DNA from: JBLHKS01 sp047620505
Lineage (GTDB): Bacteria > Verrucomicrobiota > Verrucomicrobiia > Verrucomicrobiales > DEV007
NCBI GenBank assembly: GCA_047620505.1
Contig: JBLHKS010000007.1
Location: forward strand, 1 to 64,000
Reading direction: 5' to 3'
Length of the DNA: 64,000 bases
Part shown: in pieces, positions 38,001 to 46,709 of the stretch
Position numbering within the stretch: the stretch's first letter is position 1
Layout: each line of letters starts with the position of its first letter
Made by a program: the position numbers and the translations under genes
Notes under the pieces: generated by a model
The model's database searches: none
What the model was told of the DNA's origin: nothing
The model's input: only the letters and a program-made list of their open reading frames with translations

Positions 38001-40421
38001 GCCGCCTGCAGCCTCGACTTTCACCGTCGTCCATTCCTGGCGTTCGACGATCAGCTTCGCGTCGATTTCGCGATCAACGTTTTCGCTATCGCGCGTTGCC
38101 GGAAGCGCCTGAACCGCGAATTTATCGCCCGTGTTGAGCCAGCCGCTCGGCAGTTTGAGGCCCAGATAGAAATCCGAACTGTGGACGAACATACTGGTTC
38201 GCTGCGCGATCGTCTGCTGGTTGATGTCGGTTACGTCGACCGCAAAATTGACCCTGACAGGGCCTTCCAACGCGTCCGTCGGCACGAAATCGAGCCTAAC
38301 GCTTGCCGTTCCGTCCTCAGCCAATTCGAGCTCCTCAGCCGCGTTGTCGCGAGAGTCGGCATCGCCGCCGCCAAAAACATAACCGTCGTAGTTTTCCCCA
38401 TTCGGCTGGAACTGAGTCGGGTAAAAATCGGCCCGCCATTGCAGGCTGGCCTTCGAAAGCGGCTTCCCACGATAGTAGTTCGCGGCAACGTCGACGGAGA
38501 TTTCATCTCCAGGTGCGACGACCGATTCGGCGTCGAGTTTAACCTCGAAAGTGTTTGGTCGGTAGTCGGCGACTTCGAAGAAATGCGAAGCGTAACGGTC
38601 GTAGTGATCTTCTTCCGGATCGTCCGGATTTTTGCCGACCACCGTGTCGAAATCCAGCTGAACCTGGAAAGTTCCCATGTTTCCTTCCGGAACCTGGAAC
38701 GAGAAATCAAGCGTGCCGCGCTGAGTGAAAGTCACATCGCGTGTGAGGACCTCCTGGCCACGAGGGTTCTTGACGGTGAGCTTGGCTGGGAAGCCCTGAT
38801 CGCCGCGCGGAGTCAGCAGCTGCTCACCATCCGCGAGACGGGCGATCGCTTTGAGATGCACGGATTCGCCCGGCTTGTAGACGCCGCGATCCGAAAAAAG
38901 GTAGGTGCGAAGCCGCACGTCCGGTTCACCCCAGTACTGCTGGCGAATGTTGAATTCCCAAGTCGACATTCCATACTTCCGATTCGGATCAAAACTGGAA
39001 ACGTAGCGATCCGCACCGTTCGTCGTCACGAGCCATTTGGCGGCATTGTGAGGGCCGTCGAGCGGGAATCGAACCACGCCGTTCTGGTCTGTCTGCCAGG
39101 TTCCCAATTCGGTGTTGTCGTTGTCGACGAGGGCCAGCTTCGCGCCAGGCAGCGGTTTGCCCGAGCTCATTGAAAACGCGAACGCGACCGCCTCTTTCGC
39201 ATTCTTTTTCCACGCGACGCCGATGTCGGTGAGCTGAATAATCGACTGCGCACCGAAGCGTTGAGAGTCGAGATACTGATGCTCTCGAGAGCTGCCTTCA
39301 ACGGCCAGGTAGAGCGCGGTTGGCTTGCCTTTTTCGACAAAATCCGTCCATTTCAACTCCACGCGTTCCGTCCGGTCGATGTCTACGGTCGGCGCAATCG
39401 TTTTGTCATGGATCACGCGACCAGCGACCATTTTGAACGGCGGATATTTCTGACCACCCGGGTTGTCCTCATTCCAAGCGGTCGCTTCGTCGTAAACTTC
39501 GTAACCGCGCAGTGCCCAGATCAGCGCATCCCCATCGAGCTGCTTCACGCGGATTTGAAGCCCGTTTAAATTGCCCGTGTCGATCTGCCATCGGCCATCG
39601 CCGTGGAGCGGCTGAGCGATTTCAAACTCAGGCATCGTGATGAAGCCGTCGCGCGGATTGAACCTGAGAATTTCTTCATAAGGCTCCTCAAGCTTCAGTC
39701 CGTCGCTTCCGAGCAGCCCGGCGCGGATCACCAATTTGTAGGGCTGGCCATACTCAAAATCGCCCGTCATCTGGACGAAGCTCTGACCCGTCTCCATCTT
39801 GAAATTCTCCGGCTTCGGCGTCAGCGAAATGTACTGATCGATCTGGCCTTCGAGTGATTCGTCGATTGTTTTCGACATCCCGATTGAGAGGACGGGATCG
39901 CCGTTGTACTCCTTATTAAGATAGGCATGGTCAATCAGGAATGGTCGAATCGAGCCCGCGCCAATCGTCTGCCGCTGTGCCAGTTTTCGTTCGCCGTCCG
40001 AACTTTTGAAGCCTTCGGGCATCACGATCCTCCAGTTCTGCCCGATTGGAAGTGGGCGAGCCGGCAGAACCACAATGAAGCGTTTGGAATCCGGTGATTC
40101 CTGGTTACCGCCGTAGCTCTTCCACATTTCGGCGATCTCTTCATCGGTCGCGTAGCGCGAATCGACAGGGACCGCTTTCTCCGCCTGATCTTCGAAGAAC
40201 ATCTGGCGCTTCACGCGAGATGGATCGACTTCCGAATTGAAGAGAAGGGTAAATTTCGGGAGTCGAGTCGCGTTATAATAATAGTAACGCGGAAAGTGCT
40301 GATAGGTCAGGCGAGACTCATCGAGTTGTTCTTCCTGAGCGGATGCCGGGCTCAGCGGAAATGAGAAACCGGCGATTGCCGCGAGGGCGTAGACGAGGAT
40401 GGGGAGTAGGTGAATTTTCAT
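35001..40421 (-). CDS. Bacterial alpha-2-macroglobulin family protein
   Basis: About 1806-residue exported protease inhibitor. The signal peptide (LLPILVYALAAIAGF...ASAQ) follows the ATG at 40421; there is no obvious lipobox, unlike E. coli YfhM. Successive macroglobulin domains include the family segment YLFSDRGVYKPGESVHLKA. The thioester motif is intact: YPYGCVEQ with Cys at residue 1331, followed by the helical thioester domain (TMWASAYGGLALTIG). It should trap proteases in the periplasm. The partner enzyme PBP1C is encoded 10 kb away (22485-24815) rather than next door. A strong terminator lies downstream. Confidence 0.95.
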   Translation of the reverse strand: MKIHLLPILVYALAAIAGFSFPLSPASAQEEQLDESRLTYQHFPRYYYYNATRLPKFTLLFNSEVDPSRVKRQMFFEDQAEKAVPVDSRYATDEEIAEMWKSYGGNQESPDSKRFIVVLPARPLPIGQNWRIVMPEGFKSSDGERKLAQRQTIGAGSIRPFLIDHAYLNKEYNGDPVLSIGMSKTIDESLEGQIDQYISLTPKPENFKMETGQSFVQMTGDFEYGQPYKLVIRAGLLGSDGLKLEEPYEEILRFNPRDGFITMPEFEIAQPLHGDGRWQIDTGNLNGLQIRVKQLDGDALIWALRGYEVYDEATAWNEDNPGGQKYPPFKMVAGRVIHDKTIAPTVDIDRTERVELKWTDFVEKGKPTALYLAVEGSSREHQYLDSQRFGAQSIIQLTDIGVAWKKNAKEAVAFAFSMSSGKPLPGAKLALVDNDNTELGTWQTDQNGVVRFPLDGPHNAAKWLVTTNGADRYVSSFDPNRKYGMSTWEFNIRQQYWGEPDVRLRTYLFSDRGVYKPGESVHLKAIARLADGEQLLTPRGDQGFPAKLTVKNPRGQEVLTRDVTFTQRGTLDFSFQVPEGNMGTFQVQLDFDTVVGKNPDDPEEDHYDRYASHFFEVADYRPNTFEVKLDAESVVAPGDEISVDVAANYYRGKPLSKASLQWRADFYPTQFQPNGENYDGYVFGGGDADSRDNAAEELELAEDGTASVRLDFVPTDALEGPVRVNFAVDVTDINQQTIAQRTSMFVHSSDFYLGLKLPSGWLNTGDKFAVQALPATRDSENVDREIDAKLIVERQEWTTVKVEAAGGEERHRNEWVYKPHSEQLLKLGAKPTTANLNFKDPGTYRFTLVAEENGKTIKTVGTRYIYGSGDQWWAHQDGEKIELVVEDDIVYKPGDTAKILVRSPVLGTALVTTERAGVHTSFVTELTSKSQFIEIPIGKRDAPNLFISVVIIRGANDSPHEFKDADYKLGYAELKVERSDTKLEVKVEVAEQEIRPQSEVNLTATVAGEDGQPIAGAEVTLWAVDEGVLSLTGYETPRPGPEFHRPYPLYIKTWHSLFNVLPENVENRYFSNKGLLIGGGGSLDMLQENARKDFRATAFWNGSLLTDENGKVTAKFTAPDNLTEYRVIAVALGGTEQYGSGTSKMTVTKPVIVEPAMPVFANVGDDLLLQAVVHNTTGQPGKFEVTMKLDEHASFHSEEFRIIPAAADPDNPLLWTETIELGAGESRGLPIPVHFEKVGTANWVWTIEELQAQGNKRTDSVETTLNVGYPVPLLGETHNLSVKRGSEKNLLVSFGKDVLNGVGEIDVTISNSRLMEARDALGYNLRYPYGCVEQTTSATLPWLTMESLKDVFPDLDVDEAEKKKAIGTGMTRLLSMQTYDGGLSYWPGSDNPTMWASAYGGLALTIGAKQGHPVPQARLDSLYQWISESIRFGKDEEASTFEFHQRAMALYTLALAGKAEPAYHELFYRERGKLAPESRAFVAMAILEGGTPEQRQLVPELLNDYKKEPEAVGWYGSSLRTSTRLIAWAKMDSKHKRVGEHLDALLALRRPVYGWGSTFTNAWPLLALAQVAEIEGVPDKPIKATLTFGGDEADVGLEAKLDSVTAKFGFDGDIREQLLDLSAGSRDQLYAQVKVSAYPDELASEAQDQGFKIRRGYHRLNPDGTMEKTDHFTIGDLVVIHLEVEIDNPDEYIAIDDPLPAIFEAVNPAFETQANAGAPIDQWQQMPRDFQEIRQDRALFFTNNVWNAGKYRVQYLARVVAAGSVTAPPAKIEAMYEPQRRGLSATKRITASLPNRAADKPVAVVD

Positions 40422-40818
40422 GGGTTCACGAGCGACGCTGCGAATGTATTTTCTGTGGAGGGAGCCGCGTCGCTCAGAAGAAAGATGCGGCCGATTCAGC
40501 AAGCGGCTTACAAAGAGAGTCGGCCACTCACGATTTGCGAATATTCTAGCAGCTGCTGGGGGCGGCTCAAACTCGAATCGTCTGACAAAATTTCAGAGTC
40601 GCTGGCTCCCGACAAATGCTCGGAGTCTCCGTTTTCATCCCGACTTCCCGGTTTTGATCAGCAATTATGCAAACGTTAGACTGCTTTTATTTATGGAAAT
40701 TACGGAAATAAGCTCGAAATCGCGTTCGAACCTCGCAAAGTTGAGAAAAGATCGCTCATTTTTCAATCATTTGGCTAATTTCTTCACAAATCCGCCAAAA
40801 AATGCTAGCTTCCAGAAT
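40422..40818. promoter_or_regulatory. 397-bp divergent intergenic region
   Basis: Lies between the alpha-2-macroglobulin gene (minus) and the sigma-factor gene (plus). It contains one palindrome copy (40548-40559). The right part, about 40660-40815, is AT-rich and probably carries the sigma-factor promoter; TTGAGA at about 40741 could be a -35 box, but no clear -10 fits. The frame of the sigma factor stays open through here, with an alternative ATG at 40693. Confidence 0.4.
40548..40559. repeat. Intergenic copy of the iterated palindrome
   Basis: AGCAGCTGCTGG in the divergent region between the alpha-2-macroglobulin and sigma-factor genes. Not within a likely reading frame, so it is not explained by protein sequence. 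Confidence 0.8.
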
Positions 40819-41487
40819 ATGGCTGCTGAAGCCCAAGCTGCAGACGACCCCCCCGAGCTGAAGCGCGCCTACACCCAGACCCGACAGAGCCTTATCGAGA
40901 GGCTGAAGGACTGGGAGGATCGCCGAAGTTGGGACGAATTTTACCAGACCTACTGGCGCCTCATTTATTCAATGGCGTCGAAGGCAGGGTTGCGTCCGGA
41001 TGAGTCGAGCGAAGTGGTTCAGGAAACGGTTCTCTCAATTGCTAAGCAGCAGCAGAAAACCAAGAATCCGTACGACCCGGCTCAAGGCTCATTTAAGAAT
41101 TGGCTTTTGAACGTCACGCGTTGGCGAATCGCCGATCAGTTTCGGAAACGGCAACGCGACCAGAAGCTGCTGACCTTTCCTGAAGAGGAGACTTCGACTG
41201 GAACAGGGGCGCTGGAACGATTCGCGGATCCCGATAAGCTCGATATCGAGAAAGAGTGGGATGCCGAGTGGGCGCGCAACTTGACCAAGGCGGCGCTCAA
41301 TCGAGTGAAAGGCAAGGTGTCGCCGAAGCAGTATCAGATTTTCGATTGTTACGTGGTAAAAGAATGGAACGCCCAACGAGTGATGGAGACCCTGCAAGTC
41401 AGTCTGACTCAGGTTTATCTGGCCAAACACCGAGTGGGCAAACTGGTTAAAAAAGAAATTGAAAGCCTCCAGGACCAGCTCCTCTAA
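40819..41487 (+). CDS. ECF-type RNA polymerase sigma factor
   Basis: About 222 residues. Region 2 is seen in SWDEFYQTYWRLIYSMASKAGLRPDESSEVVQETVLSI, with the -10 recognition part GSFKNWLLNVTRWRIADQFRKR. Region 4 is near the end (RVKGKVSPKQYQIFDCYVVKEWNAQRVMETLQVSLTQVYLAKHRVGK). ATG 40819 is chosen because the conserved part starts soon after; the frame is open back to 40420. The next gene, a membrane kinase, starts at a TTG inside its 3' end (29-base overlap). Sigma factors next to Ser/Thr kinases are known in planctomycetes and relatives, so the kinase probably controls this factor. Confidence 0.88.
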   Translation: MAAEAQAADDPPELKRAYTQTRQSLIERLKDWEDRRSWDEFYQTYWRLIYSMASKAGLRPDESSEVVQETVLSIAKQQQKTKNPYDPAQGSFKNWLLNVTRWRIADQFRKRQRDQKLLTFPEEETSTGTGALERFADPDKLDIEKEWDAEWARNLTKAALNRVKGKVSPKQYQIFDCYVVKEWNAQRVMETLQVSLTQVYLAKHRVGKLVKKEIESLQDQLL

Positions 41488-44400
41488 GTCGCAACGCCGA
41501 CCGGACGACAAGACCGCTCCGGTCCCCGCAAAGCACTCGGTCAAACCGGGCGCTAACGGCAAACCTGACGCTAAAACCGCCGCTGTTTCCGAAGGCGTCA
41601 AGGTGAAGCCGGATGACAAAACCGATGCGGTTTCCGAAAACGTTAAAATGAAGCCGGGCGAGAAAACCGATGCGGTTTCCGAAAACGTTAAAATGAAGCC
41701 GGGCGAGAAAACCGATGCGGTTTCCGAAAACGTTAAAATGAAGCCGGGCGAGAAAACCGATGCGGTTTCCGAAAACGTTAAAATGAAGCCTGACGCTAAA
41801 ACCGCCGCTGTTTCCGAACGCCTCAAGGTGAAGCCGGATGACAAAACCGCAGCTGTTTCCGAACGGATCAAAGTGAAGCCGGATGACAAAACCGACGCTG
41901 TTTCCGATCGTATCAAGGTGAAGCCGGATGACAAAACCGCTGCCGTTTCTGAACTCGTCAAAGTGAAGCCGGAGGAAAAGACTTCGCCGATTTCAGAGCG
42001 CGTTCCGTCGCCCGCACGCTCGAAGGAAAATGGGCCGGAAATTCCGAACTACAAAACGCTCCACAGTATCGGCAAGGGCGGCTACGGGGAAGTCTGGCTG
42101 GCTCGAAGCGTGACTGGAACTCTCCGCGCGATCAAAATCGTCCGGCGATCAGATTTCGATAACGAAAAGGCCTTTGAACGCGAGTTCGAAGGGATTCAGC
42201 ACTACGAATCGGTTTCGAAAGACGACGACGGACTCGTCGATGTGCTCCACGTCGGCCGCGACGACGAACAGGGCTTCTATTATTATGTGATGGAGCTCGC
42301 CGATGACGTTTCGAAGGGCCGCGAAATCAACGTCGATGACTACGTTCCGCTGACCCTATCGCGAAAGCTGCGCCGCGGCGAAAAGGCGGCTCTTCCAGAT
42401 TGCCTCGATATAGGGAAAACACTTTGCGAGGCGCTTGGCGCGATGCATCTCGGCGGCTTGACGCACCGAGATGTTAAGCCGTCGAGCATTATTTACGTTC
42501 GAGGCAAGCCGCAGCTCGCTGATCCCGGCCTGGTTGCCAGCGCCGGGCAGGACACTTTCGTCGGCACCGAGGGCTACATTCCGCCGGAAGGTCCGGGTTC
42601 TCATCAGGCCGATCTCTACAGCCTGGGCATGGTGCTTTACGAGATGAACACAGGAAAAGACCGGATGGATTTTCCGGAGTTACCGACCATCATCGACCCC
42701 GAAGAGGAAAGCTTGCGCGAACGTAGCGAGCTGAACACGATCATTTGCAAAACCTGCGCGCCTCGACCGAAACAGCGCTTCGCAGACTCGCGTTCGATGC
42801 TCGATCCGCTGAGATTAATCGGGAACGGAAAACGGCCGTCCGGTCATCGTTCGTGGAAATTCGCCGCCGCTGCCGCAGTCGTTCTTTTGCTTGGCGGCGG
42901 AGTCGTCGCCGGGATGATGCTGGCCAAAAAGGACGAGAATTCTGGAAAAATCGTCGCTGCTCCGGCAATTCCCAAACCGACTGGCCAGGAGCCCCCGGAA
43001 ATTTCCGGTGTCCTCAATCCTGGAGCAAACCCGGATGCCGATCCGGGAACCGGGCCTGACCCAGCAGCTGCTGGGCAAAACGGCGAGCAACCTCCTGCCG
43101 TTGCCTCCACTAACAATCCGATCGGCTCGCCTGATCCGAACCCAACTCCTGGTCCCGTTGCCGTCGCGTCTGTTGATCAGGATCATGTCCTGGTCGTTCC
43201 GGGGAGCAATCCGGGAACGACGATCCTGAATCCCGGTCCGTCGCCTGGCTCGCCGACTACGAACCCGAACCCGGCTCCTTCGGCCGTGATCGGCAATCTC
43301 AGAATCATCAGTTTTCCGTCCGACGCAATTGTCTATGTCAACGACGAGGAAATCGGCGCAACGCCAGTCAAAATGAGCGAACTCCCGGCTGATGACTACA
43401 AAGTCAGGGTCGTGAAAGACGGCTATCGGGATTTCGAAGTCCTCGCGCGGGTCGTAGTTGGCGATACGGCTCTTGTCGATGCCGAACTCCTCGTCTGGCG
43501 ACCTCCACTCAAAGGCGAAGCCTGGAAAAACAGCGTTGGAATCGCATTCCAGCCGCTTTCGCCGGAAGCCGCTCATCGCACTGCCGGCGCGATTCAGCAG
43601 ACCGATTTTGACCACTTTTCTCAAACCGTCGGAGAGAACAAACTGAACTTCAAAATTGGTGCTGACGCCGTGGTTTTTGCGGATGCTTCGACTCGCCAAT
43701 CGTTCTGTGATTGGATGACGGCCAAGGACCGCGCCGACGGATATCTCGGTGAAAAACTCGTCTACATGCAGGACGTCGCCGAGCCGCTGGACGGCTCTCC
43801 GGATCTGGCCTCGTTCTTCGCGATCGTGGGCGAGCATCGCTTCGGGCGCGTCGTGATTTCCAGCATTCCCAGCGGCGCTGAAGTTTACCGAACAGGTAAG
43901 AAAATTGGATTAACGCCGGTCGCGATTGACGACATGGAACTCGGGCCGGTGGCTTATGAAATCCGGATGGCCGGATTCAAAGCCGCAACTGTCGAGGGAC
44001 TCGTGAACTACCTCGAGCCGCTGAATCTTGAGGCCGAGCTGGAAGAAAACCAGAGCGTCGTTTTCGATCGGAAATGGAAAAATCACATAGGAATGGAGTT
44101 CGTCCCGTTTGAAAAAACTCTCGTCTCGATCTACGAAACGCGGGTTCAAGATTACGAAATCTACTGGGACACGCTCGGCACAGAGGATCGCTTCTACGAA
44201 ACCGACTTCGATCAGGGCCCTGATCATCCAGTCGTCAACATCCGGCGGGAACAGGCCAAGGCATTCTGCGAGTGGCTGACCGAAGTCGAGCGCGAACAGG
44301 AACGAATCCAGCCTAACCACGTTTACCGGCTTTTGACCGATCAGGAATGGAGTCACCTGGCTGGTCTGGTCAATGAAGTGGGCGGCTCGCCGGAATCCCG

Positions 44401-44842
44401 CGATGGCAAGGTGCGGGGCGTCTTCCCCTGGGGCAAAAGCTGGCCGCCGCGGTCGGGCTCGGGTAACTTCGCAGACTCAGCTGGAAAATCTGTTCGCGTC
44501 GTCCGCGCGGCAATCCCGGGTTACACCGATGGATTCGCTCGTACGGCACCGGTGGGAAGTTTCGACGCCAACGAGCATGGTGTTTTTGACCTCGCCGGAA
44601 ACGTCTGGGAATTCGTCGGCGACAACTACAGCTCTCGCCCAGGCGGCGGCCCTTACCCGGTCGTGATGCGAGGCGGCAGCTGGCAGGACTCTCGCAAAGA
44701 AAACTTCGAAACCGCTCACCGCAACGTGACCAAAATCGATCGAACTCAGCCGCTTTGGGGATTCCGTGTCGTTCTTGCGAGAGAAAACGAGCCGATTGAG
44801 ATTCAGTCGGTCGCGTCGGACGAAGGGCAAACCGCTGACTGA
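41459..44842 (+). CDS. Receptor-like Ser/Thr kinase with repeats, PEGA and SUMF1 domains
   Basis: 1127 residues from a TTG at 41459. Layout: ten 15-residue repeats (35-184), kinase domain (about 195-450), a membrane helix (about 465-490), a Pro/Gly/Asn-rich linker (to about 600), a PEGA domain, a degenerate SUMF1-like part, a second PEGA, and a complete SUMF1/C-type-lectin-like domain (ending GNVWEFVGDNYSS...GGSWQDSR...LWGFRVVLA). Kinase motifs: GKGGYGEVW, AIK, and HRDVKPSS at about 335, where the Mg2+-binding Asn is Ser; DFG is read as DPG. The kinase is cytoplasmic and the C-terminal sensor part external. It likely signals to the ECF sigma factor whose gene it overlaps. The TTG start is the least certain point. 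Confidence 0.88.
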   Translation: MKASRTSSSKSQRRPDDKTAPVPAKHSVKPGANGKPDAKTAAVSEGVKVKPDDKTDAVSENVKMKPGEKTDAVSENVKMKPGEKTDAVSENVKMKPGEKTDAVSENVKMKPDAKTAAVSERLKVKPDDKTAAVSERIKVKPDDKTDAVSDRIKVKPDDKTAAVSELVKVKPEEKTSPISERVPSPARSKENGPEIPNYKTLHSIGKGGYGEVWLARSVTGTLRAIKIVRRSDFDNEKAFEREFEGIQHYESVSKDDDGLVDVLHVGRDDEQGFYYYVMELADDVSKGREINVDDYVPLTLSRKLRRGEKAALPDCLDIGKTLCEALGAMHLGGLTHRDVKPSSIIYVRGKPQLADPGLVASAGQDTFVGTEGYIPPEGPGSHQADLYSLGMVLYEMNTGKDRMDFPELPTIIDPEEESLRERSELNTIICKTCAPRPKQRFADSRSMLDPLRLIGNGKRPSGHRSWKFAAAAAVVLLLGGGVVAGMMLAKKDENSGKIVAAPAIPKPTGQEPPEISGVLNPGANPDADPGTGPDPAAAGQNGEQPPAVASTNNPIGSPDPNPTPGPVAVASVDQDHVLVVPGSNPGTTILNPGPSPGSPTTNPNPAPSAVIGNLRIISFPSDAIVYVNDEEIGATPVKMSELPADDYKVRVVKDGYRDFEVLARVVVGDTALVDAELLVWRPPLKGEAWKNSVGIAFQPLSPEAAHRTAGAIQQTDFDHFSQTVGENKLNFKIGADAVVFADASTRQSFCDWMTAKDRADGYLGEKLVYMQDVAEPLDGSPDLASFFAIVGEHRFGRVVISSIPSGAEVYRTGKKIGLTPVAIDDMELGPVAYEIRMAGFKAATVEGLVNYLEPLNLEAELEENQSVVFDRKWKNHIGMEFVPFEKTLVSIYETRVQDYEIYWDTLGTEDRFYETDFDQGPDHPVVNIRREQAKAFCEWLTEVEREQERIQPNHVYRLLTDQEWSHLAGLVNEVGGSPESRDGKVRGVFPWGKSWPPRSGSGNFADSAGKSVRVVRAAIPGYTDGFARTAPVGSFDANEHGVFDLAGNVWEFVGDNYSSRPGGGPYPVVMRGGSWQDSRKENFETAHRNVTKIDRTQPLWGFRVVLARENEPIEIQSVASDEGQTAD
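41561..42010 (+). repeat. 10 x 45-bp in-frame tandem repeat
   Basis: Ten 45-base units, period exact, coding KP-[DG]-x-KT-x-AVSE-x-[VIL]-K-[VM]. Units 3, 4 and 5 (from 41651, 41696 and 41741) are identical at DNA level, which shows recent expansion; the outer units have diverged. Each unit offers a conserved Thr and Ser next to acidic residues, so it may be a phosphorylated, disordered N-terminal tail of the kinase. Confidence 0.93.
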
Positions 44843-44847
44843 TTACT

Positions 44848-44860
44848 CAGCAGCTGCTGG
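44848..44860. repeat. Intergenic copy of the iterated palindrome
   Basis: CAGCAGCTGCTGG placed 5 bases after the kinase stop codon, in the 64-base gap before the DUF1501 gene. It could form a short hairpin at the transcript end, but there is no T run for a terminator. Confidence 0.8.
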
Positions 44861-44906
44861 CCGACGCTGAAAAATCGGAAGCCGAATACGCGTGAGTTGA
44901 ATCGAA

Positions 44907-46271
44907 ATGGACCCGCTCGACCAGATTCTCTCACGCCGACGAATGCTCTCCAACGTTGGCGGAGGCATCGGCGCGCTCGGGTTAGCTTCGGCGTTGAACG
45001 CGGATGACGGAGTTGGACTTCATTTTGCGCCGCGCGCCAAGCGGGTGATCCACCTTTTCATGAACGGCGGTCCGTTTGGCCCGGATTATTTCGATCCCAA
45101 ACCCGCGTTGACCAAGTTTGCCGGGCAGAAGCCGGAAGGTGCCGATCTCCGCACCGAGCGCCCGACCGGCGGCCTCCTGCCGGTCCCTTACAAATACGCC
45201 AGGCACGGCGAATCCGGGCTCGAAATCAGCGAGTTGCTTCCCAACCTGGCCAAGCACGCTGACGACCTCTGCATCCTTCGAAGTTGCTACACCGACAACC
45301 CGAATCACGGGCCAGCGCTGTTGCTGATGAACAACGGAACGATGACGCCGAAAGTTCCGAGCATGGGAGCCTGGATGTCCTACGGGCTCGGCAGCGAAAA
45401 CCGGAATCTTCCGTCCTACATCGTGCTCTGCCCGGGTAAGCCGGTTCGATTCTCGATTCTCTGGAACAGCGCTTTTCTCCCAGCTAAGCACGCAGGAACT
45501 TACGTCAACCATTCGAATCTCGACCCACAGAAGATGATTCCCTGGCTGCACAACCAGCAGCTCGCGCCCGATGCCCAGCGTAAGCAGCTGGATCTGCTTT
45601 CAGCGCTCAATCGCGATCACCTCGCGGCTCGCGGCGGCGCTGACCAGAAGCTCGAAGGCCGCGTCGAGGCGATGGAAACCGCCTACCGAATGCAGTTCGC
45701 CGCGACCGATGCCTTCGATCTCAACCTCGAGCCGAAAGCGGTTCGCGAAAGCTATGGCGAGGGTCATTTCGCCAACGGCTGCCTGCTCGCTCGACGCCTT
45801 TCAGAACGCGGCGTTCGGTTCGTTCAAGTCTACTACGGAAACGGCCAGCCGTGGGACACGCACAGCAAGCACGACGAAAAAACGCCGAAGCTCGCCGCGG
45901 ACATCGACAAGCCGATTGCGGCTTTGATAGGCGATTTGAAGCAGCGCGGCCTGCTCGAAGAAACGCTCATCGTTTGGGGTGGCGAATTCGGCCGCACACC
46001 CGTCAGCGAAAACGGTTCCGGACGCGATCACAACCCTCACGGATTTCTCATGTGGATGGCGGGAGGCGGCGTTCGCGGCGGTTACGCCCATGGATCCAGC
46101 GACGAATTCGGCTTCAAGGCGGCGGAGAAGAAAATGCACGTTCACGATCTTCACGCGACGATTCTGCATTTGTTAGGAATCGATCACGAGCGGCTCACCC
46201 ACCGTTTCGCTGGTCGCGATTTTCGCCTGACCGACGTCTACGGCAAGGTCGCAAGCGAGATTCTTGCCTGA
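44907..46271 (+). CDS. DUF1501 protein
   Basis: 454 residues of the DUF1501 family. The N-terminus SRRRMLSNVGGGIGALGLASAL is a Tat-like signal. Family motifs: KRVIHLFMNGGPFGPDYFDPKP, GCLLARRLSERGVRFVQVYYGNG, WGGEFGRTPVSENGSGRDHNPHGF and the C-terminal HRFAGRDFRLTDVYG. Unlike the copy at 14222 it has no DUF1549 partner next to it; it may share a transcript with the kinase gene. Confidence 0.92.
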   Translation: MDPLDQILSRRRMLSNVGGGIGALGLASALNADDGVGLHFAPRAKRVIHLFMNGGPFGPDYFDPKPALTKFAGQKPEGADLRTERPTGGLLPVPYKYARHGESGLEISELLPNLAKHADDLCILRSCYTDNPNHGPALLLMNNGTMTPKVPSMGAWMSYGLGSENRNLPSYIVLCPGKPVRFSILWNSAFLPAKHAGTYVNHSNLDPQKMIPWLHNQQLAPDAQRKQLDLLSALNRDHLAARGGADQKLEGRVEAMETAYRMQFAATDAFDLNLEPKAVRESYGEGHFANGCLLARRLSERGVRFVQVYYGNGQPWDTHSKHDEKTPKLAADIDKPIAALIGDLKQRGLLEETLIVWGGEFGRTPVSENGSGRDHNPHGFLMWMAGGGVRGGYAHGSSDEFGFKAAEKKMHVHDLHATILHLLGIDHERLTHRFAGRDFRLTDVYGKVASEILA

Positions 46272-46319
46272 GTTGAGGAAAGCAGGTTGTGAGCACCCGG
46301 AAAAGGGTTTCGTTGTCGC

Positions 46320-46709
46320 GTGCCGGAAAAAAAGCTCTCACGATTCCAAATGATGATGGCGGTTTGCCTCGTCATTCTTCGAACCCGCAAATTGCGCCGC
46401 CGCCTGATTTTTCAGGTCGCGATTACCGTGATGATCATCATCGCAGTCGGACTTTGGCCGCTCGCCAGTTTCCTGAACGAGCATCCCCTCCTATTCGGAA
46501 TCTTCTGGCTGATCAGTTTCGCCGCGTTGATCCTTCTCTTTCTGCTAACGATTTATGATATGGTCAGGATCCCTCGCGAGATCATGGGCGAAGCGGCCCG
46601 AAATGAGAAAAAGCTCCGGGACGAGCTCATCACCAATCCGCCAGCAGCTGCTGGCAGCGAAGAAGCAGAAGAAGCCGACAAAAAGGCGGACGTCGAGCCT
46701 GACCGATGA
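46320..46709 (+). CDS. Small hypothetical membrane protein
   Basis: 129 residues from a GTG at 46320; an ATG at 46350 is an alternative. Two or three membrane helices (about 36-56 and 62-85) precede a charged tail rich in Glu, Ala and Lys. The palindrome encodes PPAAAGSE in that tail. The stop overlaps the dGTPase ATG (ATGA), so the genes are coupled. No function recognised. Confidence 0.65.
   Translation: MPEKKLSRFQMMMAVCLVILRTRKLRRRLIFQVAITVMIIIAVGLWPLASFLNEHPLLFGIFWLISFAALILLFLLTIYDMVRIPREIMGEAARNEKKLRDELITNPPAAAGSEEAEEADKKADVEPDR

Noticed and set aside
37257..39173. A 638-residue open frame on the plus strand
   Set aside because: It lies wholly antisense to the alpha-2-macroglobulin gene, whose domains and thioester motif are clear. 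The composition is arginine-rich and typical of a shadow frame.
41561..42010. Regular 45-bp repeats as a CRISPR array
   Set aside because: The repeats are directly adjacent with no spacers, are in frame, and code a regular peptide within a large gene.
42815..43837. A 340-residue minus-strand open frame
   Set aside because: Antisense to the linker and PEGA part of the kinase gene; no recognisable protein features.
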